Positions 24,964 to 34,717 of a DNA stretch of 41,525 nucleotides are shown piece by piece. The notes below the pieces were generated by a model. The model did no database searches and was not told the origin of the DNA. It saw only the letters and a list, made by a program, of their open reading frames with translations. Within the stretch, counting starts at the first letter, position 1, and every line of letters starts with the position of its first letter. A program made the position numbers and the translations under genes. This DNA is from Motilimonas sp. E26 (lineage in GTDB: Bacteria > Pseudomonadota > Gammaproteobacteria > Enterobacterales > CBDFNC01), in the NCBI RefSeq assembly GCF_021278025.1, contig NZ_JAIBHJ010000033.1:1-41525 (forward strand). Reading direction: 5' to 3'.

Positions 24964-26046
24964 ATGATAAAATCGGCCAACATTCGCTCCTTGATTGTTT
25001 GCGCCAGCATGTTGTTTTTATTTGCATGTGGCCAAGCGCAACAAGAGCAAACAAGACCTGATATAAAACGCCCAGTAAAAGTAACCACCATCTCCCTAGC
25101 CGATAACGCACGAACGCGCACCTTGCCTGGTGAAGTGCAAGCTTCTAACCGCGCAGAAATGTCGTTTCAAGTAGCTGGCGCCATAGAAGAAATTCTTGTC
25201 CGCCCAGGACAAGTCGTTAAAGCTGGCGACCTATTAGCTAAATTAGATGCAAGCTTATATGAGCAACAAAATGAAGTAGCAAAGGCCCAATATAACCTCG
25301 CCAAGGTGTTATACAAGCGTTCGGAAGAGCTGGTTAAGCGCGGCGTCATCTCGCGTAATGATTTTGATAAAAATAAACGTGATTATAGCGTCGCCCAAGC
25401 CGCCTTTGACCAAACCCAGAACAACCTTAATTATACTCAGCTTACTGCACCTTATGACGGCATCGTCGCCGCTCGATACAAGGAAGCATTTGAGTTTGCC
25501 CAAGCCAAAGAAGCAGTCATGACCATTCAAACCGAGGCGATGGTAGATGTGAATTTTCAATTACCTGAGCAATACATTAGCATATATCAAAGTAGCCCGG
25601 TTAAAGGCGATGTAGAAGCCCCCAACTACAATCAAGTATCCGTCAAATTTTCTGGCAGGGATCAGTGGTACCCTGCCCATATTACCGAGCTTAACACTTT
25701 AGCTGACAACACCACTGGCAGTTACACCGTAGTACTACGCTTACCGGCGCCAGAGCAACTAAACGTTTTTGCCGGCATGACGGCCTTCGTCAAAATACAA
25801 GTGCCCGCCAAAAATGAAAACCAACAACCGAAAATTCCGGCAAGCGCCGTCATCACTGAAAATGGTCAAGCGCATGTGTTCCGCTTACTTGAACAGCAGC
25901 AAATAGTAGAAAAGGTCGCAGTAACGTTAGCAGAGGGGCGCTTAGTGTCTGGCTTGTCTGATGGCGATTTATTAGTCACTGTTGGCGCGAATGAATTAAC
26001 TGACGGCCAAGCTGCCGTTCGTTGGGTAAAAGAGCGAGGTCTATAA
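24964..26046 (+). CDS. RND efflux periplasmic adaptor (first of two), lipoprotein
   Basis: The product has 360 residues with a lipoprotein signal ending LFLFACGQ (Cys at about 20). The membrane-fusion layout is clear: a barrel-sandwich start, SFQVAGAIEEILVRPGQVVK then AGDLLAKLDASLYE, a short alpha hairpin with YKRSEELVKRGVISRNDFDK, the second lipoyl half LTAPYDGIVAARYKEAFEFA, a beta-barrel, and a membrane-proximal end (VTVGANELTDGQAAVRW). It bridges the pump at 27137 to an outer-membrane channel. It is the first gene of a three-gene operon; only 2 bp separate its stop from the next ATG. Two different adaptors for one pump recalls TriAB of Pseudomonas TriABC. Confidence 0.9.
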   Translation: MIKSANIRSLIVCASMLFLFACGQAQQEQTRPDIKRPVKVTTISLADNARTRTLPGEVQASNRAEMSFQVAGAIEEILVRPGQVVKAGDLLAKLDASLYEQQNEVAKAQYNLAKVLYKRSEELVKRGVISRNDFDKNKRDYSVAQAAFDQTQNNLNYTQLTAPYDGIVAARYKEAFEFAQAKEAVMTIQTEAMVDVNFQLPEQYISIYQSSPVKGDVEAPNYNQVSVKFSGRDQWYPAHITELNTLADNTTGSYTVVLRLPAPEQLNVFAGMTAFVKIQVPAKNENQQPKIPASAVITENGQAHVFRLLEQQQIVEKVAVTLAEGRLVSGLSDGDLLVTVGANELTDGQAAVRWVKERGL

Positions 26047-26048
26047 CC

Positions 26049-27128
26049 ATGAACATCAATCATCTAACTGCATTGTTCCTGCTGACCTTATCTGTTTCAG
26101 GCTGCCAAGAAGTCACCTTTAAAGAAAAGCCATTACCTGTAGTAGCAGTGTATGAACTACCTAAGTCCAATAACCAAGTCGAGCGGGTGTTCAATGCTGT
26201 TGCCCGCGCGCAAGATTTAACTCATTTGTCTTTTCGCGTTGGCGGTAAAATATCCAATATTCTTGTTACGAATGGTCAACAAGTGCAAAAGGGAGATTTA
26301 CTGGCCGTCATCGACAAGCAAGATTACCAAGTGGCGCTCAAGGATCGTAAAGCCCGCGTACAATCAACTTACAATCAATACCAACGCGCCCAAAAGATGC
26401 TCGACAAAAAGCTTATGGCACAGGCTGAATATGACCAAATGCGCGCACAATATTTGGTCGCTAAAGCGCAACACCGCAGCGCTGAGCTAGAGTTGGAATA
26501 CACCGAACTAAGAGCCCCCTTTAGTGGTGTGATTGGTGAAGTGATTCAAGATTCCTTTGTCAACGTACAACCCGGCAGTGTGATTTTAAATATGCATAAA
26601 ATCGAGTATGTCGAAGTTGACGTACAAGTACCCGATTCATTATTGGCGGTATCAAAGCGCAAGGAATATCGCACCGAAAAGCGCAAGTACGAGGTGGTAT
26701 TTGATGCCTATCCAGAGCAAGTATTTACCGGTGAGACCTTAGAGGTTAACACCGAGAAAGATCCCTCAACACGCAGCTACATTGTCACCCTAGCGGTTCC
26801 TTTTAATAGCCAATACAAAGTATTAGAAGGCATGCCCGCGCGAGTGAAGGTTGACCTCAACGATGTTACCTACACCTACTCTCGTGAGCACACAGTCCCG
26901 CTCACCGCGGTAGCCATGTTAGATGGCGATAAACTCTCAGAGCAAATCGCCAGTGTTTGGGTTTACCAAGCTGAGAGTCAAACGGTCACCAAACGAGAGG
27001 TGACACTAGGCGTGATCACCGGCCATATGATCGAAATAAAAGCTGGGCTCAATGATGGTGAGATTATCATCGCCAATGGGGTCAACCGCCTCGTTGAAGG
27101 GCAAAAAGTTGAGCTGAAAAAGGGATAA
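26049..27128 (+). CDS. RND efflux periplasmic adaptor (second of two), lipoprotein
   Basis: The product has 359 residues. Start 26049 (MNINHLTALFLLTLSVSGCQ) is chosen because it begins the signal peptide, which has its lipobox at SGC, and GAGG is upstream. Barrel-sandwich halves are SFRVGGKISNILVTNGQQVQ then KGDLLAVIDKQDYQ, and LRAPFSGVIGEVIQDSFV. The hairpin is AQKMLDKKLMAQAEYDQMRA. It differs clearly from the first adaptor, so they are not recent duplicates and may form a mixed hexamer as shown for TriA/TriB. The pump gene follows after 8 bp. Confidence 0.9.
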   Translation: MNINHLTALFLLTLSVSGCQEVTFKEKPLPVVAVYELPKSNNQVERVFNAVARAQDLTHLSFRVGGKISNILVTNGQQVQKGDLLAVIDKQDYQVALKDRKARVQSTYNQYQRAQKMLDKKLMAQAEYDQMRAQYLVAKAQHRSAELELEYTELRAPFSGVIGEVIQDSFVNVQPGSVILNMHKIEYVEVDVQVPDSLLAVSKRKEYRTEKRKYEVVFDAYPEQVFTGETLEVNTEKDPSTRSYIVTLAVPFNSQYKVLEGMPARVKVDLNDVTYTYSREHTVPLTAVAMLDGDKLSEQIASVWVYQAESQTVTKREVTLGVITGHMIEIKAGLNDGEIIIANGVNRLVEGQKVELKKG

Positions 27129-27136
27129 TCATAAAC

Positions 27137-30100
27137 ATGAATATTGCAGGTTACTTTATTAAAAACACCGTCATCAGCTGGATGTTTATCCTCGTTTTGC
27201 TGATTGGCGGCACTATCGCATTCACCGGTTTAGGTCAGCTAGAAGATCCACCATTTACCATTAAAGATGCGGTTGTCGTTACTATGTACCCGGGCGCCAC
27301 CTCTACTGAAGTAGAAGAAGAGGTAACCTACCCGATTGAGAAAGCAATCTTAGCATTGCCCTACGTTGACGAAATTAAGTCCCTTAGCACTTCGGGTATG
27401 TCGCAAATTACCGTCACCATGAAAAATACCTTCGGTCCAGATGAACTTCCTCAAATTTGGGATGAGTTAAGGCGTAAAGTTAACGATATGTCTGGCAATC
27501 TCCCTCCAGGTGTTGGCAAGCCGATGGTGAATGATGATTTTGGTGATGTATTTGGCATCATGTTAATGATCAGTGGCGAGGACTACAGCTATAAAGATTT
27601 ATCTGACTACGTGGATTATGTCAGTCGCGAACTTGAACTGGTTCCGGGTGTCAGTAAAGTCTCATCAGCGGGTAAACAAAATGAGCAAGTGTTTATTGAA
27701 ATTTCTCTTAATAAGCTGGCCAGTTCAAATATTGATCCCAACCTCATCATGGGCTTATTAAACTCACAAAACATGGTCACCGACGCGGGCAACATCCGCA
27801 TCAGCAGCGACAATATTCGTCTGCGCCCGAGCGGCGCATTTAAATCAGTCAAAGAGTTGGAAGAGCTTGTCATTCCAGGCACTTCGGGCAACAAACTGAT
27901 TTACCTTAAAGATGTCGCCACCGTTAGCCGTGGCTATCAAGATATTCCAACTAACTTGATAAGCTTTAATCAACACCAAGCTATTAACCTTGGCATCTCC
28001 TTTGCCTCAGGGGTGAATGTTGTGGATGTCGGTAAAGCCGTTACCGCTAAAATAGAAGAAATTGATTATGCTCGCCCAGCTGGCATGATCATTGAAACCA
28101 TGTATAGCCAGCCAGCAGAAGTTGATAAATCTGTGTCGAGTTTTGTCTGGAACTTGATCGCTGCCGTGGTCATCGTTGTTGGTGTATTGTTGTTCTTCAT
28201 GGGCTTCAAGAGTGGGGTTTTAATCGGCATTATTTTATTCCTTACCTGTTTAGGTACTTTCATGCTGATGTTGCAGGCCGAGATAGAGCTGCAACGTATT
28301 TCCCTTGGTGCTCTGATCATTGCCCTTGGTATGCTAGTAGATAACGCTATTGTGGTTGTAGAAGGCATACTGATCGGCCGTCAACGCGGCCAGTCTACCC
28401 TCGAAGCAGCACAAGCAATTGTGAAACAAACCATTTGGCCGCTGCTCGCGGCAACAGTAATCGCCATTGCTGCTTTTGCACCTATCGGCTTATCACCTGA
28501 CTCAACTGGGGAGTTTGCTGGTTCACTATTCTGGGTACTGCTGTTTTCATTGTTTTTATCTTGGATCACCGCCATTACTATTACACCTTTTTTGGCTGAC
28601 CTATTTTTTAAAACTACCGAGGTGCAAGAGGCGGGAGCAGAGCAAAAAGACCCTTACGGGGGAGCTTTTTTCACCATTTACAAAAAGCTATTAGATGTTT
28701 GTCTGCGTTTTAAATGGACCAGCGTGCTGTTAGTAGTGATCGCCTTCGTTGGCTCTCTCGCGGGCTTTGGCTACGTTAAACAATCCTTTTTCCCACCTTC
28801 TACTACCCCTATCTTCTTGGTCGATGTGTGGTTACCAGAAGGCACGGATATTCGCCAAACTCAAACAACGGTGGCGAAAATGGAAGCAGACGCCATGAAA
28901 CTTGATAATGTCGAGTTTGTAACCACAACGGTAGGTAAAGGCTTTCAACGTTTCTTGTTAACTTATTCGCCAGAGAAAAACTATGGCGCTTATGCTCAAA
29001 TTGCCATTCGCACCAGCGCATTTGAAAACCTACAAGAAACCATGGTGGCGCTGCGCAGTCAGTTGGAAAGTCATTACCCACAAGCGCAATATAAATTTAA
29101 GCGCCTTGAGATAGGTCCTTCTACAGATGCGAAAATTGAAGCGCGGATCGTAGGTGCCGACCCTGATGTATTACGTGAAATAGGCACCGAAGTGATGGCC
29201 GTGTTTAACGCCACACCGGGTACTGTCAACGTACGCCACAATTGGCGCGAGCGGGTGAAATTTATTGAACCACAATTCAATGAAACTCAAGGTCGCCGCT
29301 TAGGCATTAGTAAGCAAGATGTCGATAAAACCTTAGCCTTTGCCTTCTCTGGCCTGCAAGCAGGACTTTACCGCGAAGGCACTTCATTGCTGCCAATCAT
29401 CAATCGTTTGCCAGAAGAAGAGCGGATTGATATCGAATCACTCGAAAGCCTTCGCACTTGGAGCCCCGCTCTCAACGCCTACGTACCGCTACAACAAGTG
29501 GTGGATGGCTTTGAAGTTAAATTCGAAGACCCTATTATCCAACGCCAAGATCGTAAGCGAACACTGACTATCTTTGCGGATGCAGATTTTGAATACGACA
29601 TTCTACCCGCAGCATTATTTGCAAAAATGAAACCCGAAGTAGAAGCCATTGAGCTCCCACCAGGCTATGAGCTGCAATGGGGGGGTGAATATGAATCTTC
29701 ACAAGATGCCCAAGCTGCACTTTTTGCAACCTTGCCACTTGGCTTCTTGTTTATGTTTTTAATTACCGTGTTCCTATTTAACTCAGTGCGTAAGCCACTG
29801 GTTATTTGGGCCTGCGTGCCGTTGGCTTTAATCGGTATTACTTCGGGTCTGATTATTCTCGACAAACCCTTTAGTTTTATGGCACTACTAGGGATGTTAA
29901 GTCTGTCAGGCATGCTACTTAAAAACGGTATTGTTTTACTGGATCAAATCAACATTGAAATTGAGGAAGGTAAAGAAGCGTTTCAAGCAGTATTTGATTC
30001 AACGGTTAGCCGTGTACGACCTGTGTGTATGGCTGCGGTCACCACTATCTTAGGTATTCTTCCTTTGATCACCGACGCCTTCTTTGAGTCAATGGCTGCG

Positions 30101-30211
30101 GTGGTGATGTTCGGTTTAGGTGTTGCTACCATCTTAACCTTATTGATTGTTCCCGTGCTGTACGTGATTACATTTAAAATTAAATACAGAAGCTACTCTG
30201 AATTTGCTTAA
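27137..30211 (+). CDS. RND efflux pump, inner-membrane permease (HAE-1-like)
   Basis: The product has 1024 residues with 12 membrane helices in the usual 1+5+1+5 pattern and two large periplasmic loops. It opens with FIKNTVISWMFILVLLIGGT; the porter domain starts GLGQLEDPPFTIKDAVVVTM then YPGATSTEVEEEVTYPIE. Helix 4 has GMLVDNAIVVVE, with Asp-Asn where AcrB has the proton-relay Asp-Asp. The second half has SGMLLKNGIVLLDQI (relay Lys in helix 10). It expels drugs, detergents or similar compounds using the proton gradient. No outer-membrane channel gene follows, so a TolC-like protein encoded elsewhere must complete the complex. A strong terminator ends the operon at 30229. Confidence 0.93.
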   Translation: MNIAGYFIKNTVISWMFILVLLIGGTIAFTGLGQLEDPPFTIKDAVVVTMYPGATSTEVEEEVTYPIEKAILALPYVDEIKSLSTSGMSQITVTMKNTFGPDELPQIWDELRRKVNDMSGNLPPGVGKPMVNDDFGDVFGIMLMISGEDYSYKDLSDYVDYVSRELELVPGVSKVSSAGKQNEQVFIEISLNKLASSNIDPNLIMGLLNSQNMVTDAGNIRISSDNIRLRPSGAFKSVKELEELVIPGTSGNKLIYLKDVATVSRGYQDIPTNLISFNQHQAINLGISFASGVNVVDVGKAVTAKIEEIDYARPAGMIIETMYSQPAEVDKSVSSFVWNLIAAVVIVVGVLLFFMGFKSGVLIGIILFLTCLGTFMLMLQAEIELQRISLGALIIALGMLVDNAIVVVEGILIGRQRGQSTLEAAQAIVKQTIWPLLAATVIAIAAFAPIGLSPDSTGEFAGSLFWVLLFSLFLSWITAITITPFLADLFFKTTEVQEAGAEQKDPYGGAFFTIYKKLLDVCLRFKWTSVLLVVIAFVGSLAGFGYVKQSFFPPSTTPIFLVDVWLPEGTDIRQTQTTVAKMEADAMKLDNVEFVTTTVGKGFQRFLLTYSPEKNYGAYAQIAIRTSAFENLQETMVALRSQLESHYPQAQYKFKRLEIGPSTDAKIEARIVGADPDVLREIGTEVMAVFNATPGTVNVRHNWRERVKFIEPQFNETQGRRLGISKQDVDKTLAFAFSGLQAGLYREGTSLLPIINRLPEEERIDIESLESLRTWSPALNAYVPLQQVVDGFEVKFEDPIIQRQDRKRTLTIFADADFEYDILPAALFAKMKPEVEAIELPPGYELQWGGEYESSQDAQAALFATLPLGFLFMFLITVFLFNSVRKPLVIWACVPLALIGITSGLIILDKPFSFMALLGMLSLSGMLLKNGIVLLDQINIEIEEGKEAFQAVFDSTVSRVRPVCMAAVTTILGILPLITDAFFESMAAVVMFGLGVATILTLLIVPVLYVITFKIKYRSYSEFA

Positions 30212-30228
30212 CCCATGCAATGCCTAGA

Positions 30229-30257
30229 AAATGCCAGTCACTTGACTGGCATTTTTT
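30229..30257. terminator. Terminator after the RND operon
   Basis: AATGCCAGTC, loop ACTT, GACTGGCATT, then TTTT. It lies about 18 bp after the pump stop codon and just before the end of the convergent EF-hand gene, so it probably serves both. Confidence 0.9.
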
Positions 30258-30262
30258 AACCC

Positions 30263-30616
30263 CTACCAATTACCGCGACAACCTTCACGATGTTCTAAAA
30301 ACTCAGCTTCAGACATCATGCCATTGGCATCTTGGTCCAATACGTTAAACATATCTTGATCATCCATCATGCGCGCATTTCTACCTTTACCCGGACGATT
30401 AGCTTGACGCTCTTGCCTAAATGCGGTGAACTCTTCTAAAGTCACGTCGCCGCTGTTGTTAAGATCTAATTCAGCGAACTCCGGTTGATACTGTCCCCCG
30501 CCATTCCCCATTCCCATGCAACCACCTTGACCATAGCCCATTTGCGTCGCCGCAAAACTGCTACCTGCCAACAACAAGGCAGCTAAGCCTGTTGTATAAA
30601 TCCATGAAGCTTTCAT
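30263..30616 (-). CDS. Small secreted EF-hand calcium-binding protein
   Basis: The product has 117 residues with a signal peptide MKASWIYTTGLAALLLAGSS (cleavage after FAA). Two EF-hand loops are visible: DLNNSGDVTLEEF (about 51-63) and DQDANGMMSEAEF (about 94-106), each with Asp/Asn at the ligand positions and Glu at position 12. A Gly/Met-rich linker (MGYGQGGCMGMGNGGGQYQ) precedes them. A periplasmic Ca-binding or Ca-sensing role is likely; partners are unknown. AAGGGGG is a strong RBS before the ATG. It is convergent with the RND operon and shares its terminator. Confidence 0.85.
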   Translation of the reverse strand: MKASWIYTTGLAALLLAGSSFAATQMGYGQGGCMGMGNGGGQYQPEFAELDLNNSGDVTLEEFTAFRQERQANRPGKGRNARMMDDQDMFNVLDQDANGMMSEAEFLEHREGCRGNW

Positions 30617-30820
30617 TATGTGTTCCCCCTTATAAGTGACACTTTAATTATACCTCTTAAGGGATATTCCGTATGGGATCAGCCAGTAAAGTTGTGTAAA
30701 TTTTAATCAGCTTAATTTACATAGTAAAATGGATTAATTTGGACAGTGTATGTGCAGGCTTGCTTTGGCATAGGCTGATTAAACTACCTGCTACCATCGC
30801 AGACTCAAATCGATTCAAGC

Positions 30821-31750
30821 CTAATGATGTAAACTTGTAAGCTTTACCACCACAGCAGCATGATCACTGGCTTGGCTGTGCTCATCAAAGTTGGAATGGG
30901 TTAAATGACGATCGATACACTCATAACCCGTAACCAAACCAATTTGCTGACCATAGTTAGAAGCAAATTCACCCGAGAGGAGAATGTAATCCAAAATGCG
31001 GCCATGCACCCCGTAATAATGGGTAGGCCTGCGTTCATCGGTGGTGGCATAAAGTGAATAACTGTCGTGCATTGACCAATTTTTCTCGGTATCTAACGCC
31101 TTTGGGCTCGGCGTTGCAAAGGTAAGTGGCAATGATCCCTGTGACAAATCATCATTAAAATCACCAAATACAATCACACCTTGCTTGGCTTGTTGCCGCT
31201 GTAACAAGATATCTTGCATTAAAAGTGTCATTTCTTGGGTACGCAACTGGTCGCTGGCCCAACGCCCCATATAATGCTCTAACTCGGTGGCACTGGCTTC
31301 CTTGGCTTTATCAAGCAATGAACGCTTAGATTTTAAATGCACCACATACAAACGCAGCGCACCAAGGCCAGTTAAATTTAGCTCAGTTATTAACGGTGGA
31401 CGGCTGAACACATCAGCAGGAATGTCTTTATGTGTCAGCTTTTTATCTATCGGATACTTACTTGCTAACGCTAAGCCGGGCTTGTAATAAACATGACTAT
31501 CGTCAGCAATGGATGCTGGCGTAAATTCAAAATAAGCATAACCGAGATCAGCGCAAAGCTGGGCTAATTCCGCCGCAGAAAATACTTCTTGAAAGGCCAC
31601 CACATCAGGATCGGCTTGCTCGATCGTTTGCGCGATCCAAGCCTGTTTTTTAAGCCACTGATCTGGCTCCAAAATATTGTCAATTTCGTAGGCGGCGGCA
31701 GGAGGCGCAACATAGTTATACAAATTTAACGTCATTAAAGTTAACTGCAT
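30821..31750 (-). CDS. Endonuclease/exonuclease/phosphatase (EEP) family protein
   Basis: The product has 309 residues without a signal peptide. Family motifs are in order: LMTLNLYN (about 5-12), PDVVAFQEVFS with the metal-binding Glu (about 48-58), LYVVHLKSKRS (about 133-143), VFGDFNDDLS (about 195-204), LDYILLSGEF (about 252-261) and ASDHAAVVVKL near the end. These are the Mg-dependent phosphodiesterase active-site residues. The substrate (DNA, phosphoinositide or other phosphoester) cannot be told. AAGGAG precedes the ATG. It lies 48 bp downstream of the helicase gene on the same strand and may be co-transcribed. Confidence 0.88.
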   Translation of the reverse strand: MQLTLMTLNLYNYVAPPAAAYEIDNILEPDQWLKKQAWIAQTIEQADPDVVAFQEVFSAAELAQLCADLGYAYFEFTPASIADDSHVYYKPGLALASKYPIDKKLTHKDIPADVFSRPPLITELNLTGLGALRLYVVHLKSKRSLLDKAKEASATELEHYMGRWASDQLRTQEMTLLMQDILLQRQQAKQGVIVFGDFNDDLSQGSLPLTFATPSPKALDTEKNWSMHDSYSLYATTDERRPTHYYGVHGRILDYILLSGEFASNYGQQIGLVTGYECIDRHLTHSNFDEHSQASDHAAVVVKLTSLHH

Positions 31751-31798
31751 CGCTGACTCCTTAGCTTAATTCTTAGCTCAACTCTTAACTCAAATAAG

Positions 31799-33103
31799 CT
31801 ATTTCTTATTCCAGTTTGCCCACGCATTTTCCGTTGGGTCTAGTGCTGCTTGGGCTTTATTGCGTTTCTTTTTACCGCTACCCGCTGGCGGTATAACAGG
31901 CTTTTCTAATCGTGACGGGCAGTCTTCCGGCGCTTCAGCATCGGCTTCGAACCCTTGGTACTGCTCACGCGGCAAGCGCAATTTGTTTTTCTTTTCGATT
32001 AACTTAAAATGCTGATATTCATCATGAGCAATTAACGACAACGCTAAACCCGCCGCGCCAGCACGACCACTGCGGCCAATACGGTGCATATAATCCGCTG
32101 GGCTACGTGGCAGTTCGTAGTTAATTACCACCGGTAACTTATCAATATCAATACCGCGAGCGGCAATATCAGTCGCAATCAACACCTCTATTTCACCGAT
32201 TTTAAAGCCGGTTAAAATACGGTTACGGGCGCCTTGGCCTTTATCACTATGAAACACCTGCGCCTTAATACCCGCATTTTCCAGCTTTTGCGCCAACCGA
32301 TCACAGGTCTTTTTCGCACTGGCAAAAATCAGCACCTGCGACCAAGCATTCTCTTTAATAAGGGTAGCTAATAGCTGAGTTTTACGGTTTTTATTTACCG
32401 TGATCACGCGCTGAACTAAGGTGCTTTCTTGCTCGCTTTGTAGTTGCACTGACACCGGGTTAGTGAGTAACTTAGCCGTTAATTCGTTTAATTCTTCTGG
32501 AAAAGTGGCCGAGAACAACAAGGTTTGCTTTTGTTTTGGCAGCAAATCTAACAGCGCGATAAGTTCTTCAGCAAAACCTAGGCTTAATAAGCGGTCAGCT
32601 TCATCTAACACTAAAGATTTAACCTGATCTAATTTGATTGCATTGCTGGAAATTAAGTCTAATAACCGCCCCGGCGTCGCCACTACAATGTCACTGCCTC
32701 CGCGTAATGCCAGCATTTGTGTATTAGCCGACACCCCACCAAACACCGCGGTCACTTTAATACGTGGTTGTAAGGTTTGACCATAAGACTGACACGCATC
32801 AGCAACCTGCTGGGCTAGTTCACGAGTGGGCACCAAAATCAGACTATGAACGAGGTTTCCCTTGCCCTTCACGTCTGCTTGTTGCGCTTTATCTAACGCT
32901 AAGCGTTGCAACAGTGGCAAAGCGAATGCCGCCGTTTTACCCGACCCAGTATTCGCACCCGCCAACACATCCTTGCCCGCTAAAGCCGCAGGAATTATCT
33001 GCGTTTGCACCGGCGTAGGCTGCACATAGTTAAGGGCGGCAAGACGAGTTAACAAAGATGGCATTAAGCCCAATGGGGAAAAAAGGTCGCGAGATGGCTG
33101 CAT
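31799..33103 (-). CDS. DEAD-box ATP-dependent RNA helicase (RhlE-like)
   Basis: The product has 434 residues. All helicase motifs are visible: Q-motif region VQPTPVQTQIIPAALAGKDV, motif I ANTGSGKTAAF, motif Ia PTRELAQQ, GGVS, motif Ib ATPGRLLD, motif II VLDEADRLL, motif III LFSATFPEEL, motif IV LIFASAKK, motif V IATDIAARGIDI and motif VI HRIGRSGRAG. The C-terminal tail (about 380-434) is basic (GSGKKKRNKA) and ends AWANWNKK. It remodels RNA or ribosomal precursors. The annotated ATG has a poor RBS, and Met14 is an alternative. It is divergent from the sugar ABC operon. Confidence 0.92.
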   Translation of the reverse strand: MQPSRDLFSPLGLMPSLLTRLAALNYVQPTPVQTQIIPAALAGKDVLAGANTGSGKTAAFALPLLQRLALDKAQQADVKGKGNLVHSLILVPTRELAQQVADACQSYGQTLQPRIKVTAVFGGVSANTQMLALRGGSDIVVATPGRLLDLISSNAIKLDQVKSLVLDEADRLLSLGFAEELIALLDLLPKQKQTLLFSATFPEELNELTAKLLTNPVSVQLQSEQESTLVQRVITVNKNRKTQLLATLIKENAWSQVLIFASAKKTCDRLAQKLENAGIKAQVFHSDKGQGARNRILTGFKIGEIEVLIATDIAARGIDIDKLPVVINYELPRSPADYMHRIGRSGRAGAAGLALSLIAHDEYQHFKLIEKKNKLRLPREQYQGFEADAEAPEDCPSRLEKPVIPPAGSGKKKRNKAQAALDPTENAWANWNKK

Positions 33104-33440
33104 GGTTAGGTGGTTACTTAATTCAAAAAATGTATCCCTATAGTGTACTTAAAAAGTCTGCTAAAGACTTATTAAAAATCCACCTCATAAAATCAGCACA
33201 GCGCGATACAGGTAACATTTTAATAACAATTGAAGAGCAATAAATACCCATTTAAAAACAAAGCAATAGATAACAAAAACCAACTTATGTAACAATAAAG
33301 TTACACAACAAGGCACTTTGTTACCAACTTGTTTCTAAACGCCTTCTACACTTTCTCCTGAGAACAGTCAGATCATTAAGCGCATCGTCGTTTCACGCAA
33401 TCGCTTTAAAGCAAATAAATTGTTGCAACGGAGAAAGATC
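33104..33440. other. 337-bp intergenic region between helicase and sugar ABC operon
   Basis: No gene is seen. It contains a near-perfect candidate operator (33288-33305) and runs of A/T suited to divergent promoters. The RBS of the binding-protein gene, GGAGA, is at its right edge. Confidence 0.5.
33288..33305. promoter_or_regulatory. Palindromic operator candidate upstream of the sugar ABC operon
   Basis: TGTAACAATAAAGTTACA has perfect 6-bp arms (TGTAAC/GTTACA) around a 6-bp spacer. It lies about 135 bp before the binding-protein start. The layout resembles sites of dimeric regulators (TyrR boxes are TGTAAA-N6-TTTACA), but the regulator is not known, and no regulator gene is adjacent. Confidence 0.55.
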
Positions 33441-34682
33441 ATGAAATTGAAAACCCTATTTTTAGCCATGACATTCGCAGCCGGCTCCGCCACCGCAGGA
33501 GAAGTGGAAGTGCTACATTGGTGGACGTCTGGTGGCGAAGCCAAATCTGTCGCCGTATTAAAACAAATGATGGAACAACAAGGTCATAGCTGGAAAGATT
33601 TTGCCGTGGCCGGTGGTGGTGGTGAAAGCGCCATGACGGTCCTTAAAACCCGCGTGGTATCGGGTAATGCGCCAACTGCAGCACAAATTAAAGGTCACGA
33701 CATTCAAGAATGGGCCGAGTTAGATTATCTAGCCAATTTAGATACAGTTGCCAAAAAAGAAGGCTGGGAGCAATCTGTCCCCAGTGTTGTAACCGATATC
33801 ATGAAGTACGACAGTCACTATGTAGCCGTGCCCGTTAATGTGCATCGAGTAAACTGGCTATGGGCAAATCCAGCGGCATTTAAGAAAGCAGGTGCAACAA
33901 TACCAACCAATTTAGATGAGTTTTTTGTTGCCGCCGACAAACTCAAGGCGGCGGGCATCATTCCTCTCGCTCAAGGTGGCCAACCTTGGCAAGAAGCTAC
34001 CTTATTTGAAGCGGTGGCATTAGAAATTCTCGGTTCAGCCGACTATCGTAAAGCCTTTGTCGATCATGATATGGCGGTGCTAAAAGGCAAAAAAATGGTC
34101 GAAGCGCTAACCATTTTCAAAAAAATGAAAGGTTACACCGATCAAGCTGCATCAGGGCGTGATTGGAACATCGCTACCAACATGGTGATCACTGGCCAAG
34201 CCGGTATGCAAATTATGGGTGACTGGGCCAAAGGCGAATTCATTGCCGCAGGTAAAAAACCAGGCGTTGACTTTGTTTGTGTACCGGCTCCCGGTACCCA
34301 AGGCCAATTTACCTTTAACGTTGACAGCTTTGCCATGTTCAAACAAAAAGACAAAGGCGCAATGGCGGCGCAAAACGACTTGGCCAAAACTATCTTAACC
34401 CCTGAGTTTCAAGAGGTATTTAACCTCAACAAAGGCTCCATTCCAGTTCGTACCGACATGGATTTAAGCAAGTTTGACCAGTGTGCGCTCGACTCGATGG
34501 ACACCTTCAAAGCCAGCGCCACATCAGGTGACTTAGTGCCAAGCTTTGCTCACGGCATGGCCACCACCAGCGCCATTCAAGGTGCCATGTACGACGTGCT
34601 AACTAACTACTACAACAGCGACAACATTAGCGCACAAGACACCGCCAACTTACTCGCTGACGTTGTTGAAGACGCTATGTAA
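33441..34682 (+). CDS. Sugar ABC transporter substrate-binding protein (glucose/mannose type)
   Basis: The product has 413 residues. Start 33441 ([20 protein letters not shown]) gives a clean signal peptide with GGAGA 7 bp upstream; the frame is open 7 codons further up. The mature protein begins [17 protein letters not shown], typical of the GtsA-like glucose-binding proteins of cluster B/D, and continues with [20 protein letters not shown] and [18 protein letters not shown]. It delivers a monosaccharide to the membrane permease pair. It is the first of four genes in one orientation; a hairpin after its stop probably keeps its mRNA more abundant than that of the permeases. Confidence 0.88.
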   Translation: MKLKTLFLAMTFAAGSATAGEVEVLHWWTSGGEAKSVAVLKQMMEQQGHSWKDFAVAGGGGESAMTVLKTRVVSGNAPTAAQIKGHDIQEWAELDYLANLDTVAKKEGWEQSVPSVVTDIMKYDSHYVAVPVNVHRVNWLWANPAAFKKAGATIPTNLDEFFVAADKLKAAGIIPLAQGGQPWQEATLFEAVALEILGSADYRKAFVDHDMAVLKGKKMVEALTIFKKMKGYTDQAASGRDWNIATNMVITGQAGMQIMGDWAKGEFIAAGKKPGVDFVCVPAPGTQGQFTFNVDSFAMFKQKDKGAMAAQNDLAKTILTPEFQEVFNLNKGSIPVRTDMDLSKFDQCALDSMDTFKASATSGDLVPSFAHGMATTSAIQGAMYDVLTNYYNSDNISAQDTANLLADVVEDAM

Positions 34683-34690
34683 TCGGAGCC

Positions 34691-34708
34691 AGCCCTTGCA
34701 AAAGGGCT
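34691..34708 (+). terminator. Intra-operon hairpin (partial terminator) between binding protein and permease
   Basis: AGCCCTT, loop GCAA, AAGGGCT, followed by GTTTTATTT. It lies 8 bp after the binding-protein stop and 9 bp before the permease ATG. Its 3' arm (AAGGG) is the only Shine-Dalgarno-like sequence for the permease, so the hairpin may both attenuate transcription and limit translation. Confidence 0.7.
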
Positions 34709-34717
34709 GTTTTATTT

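Noticed and set aside
28066-28368. Open frames antisense to the RND pump and other long genes
   Set aside because: They follow the codon pattern of the real gene on the other strand and lack RBS and family features.
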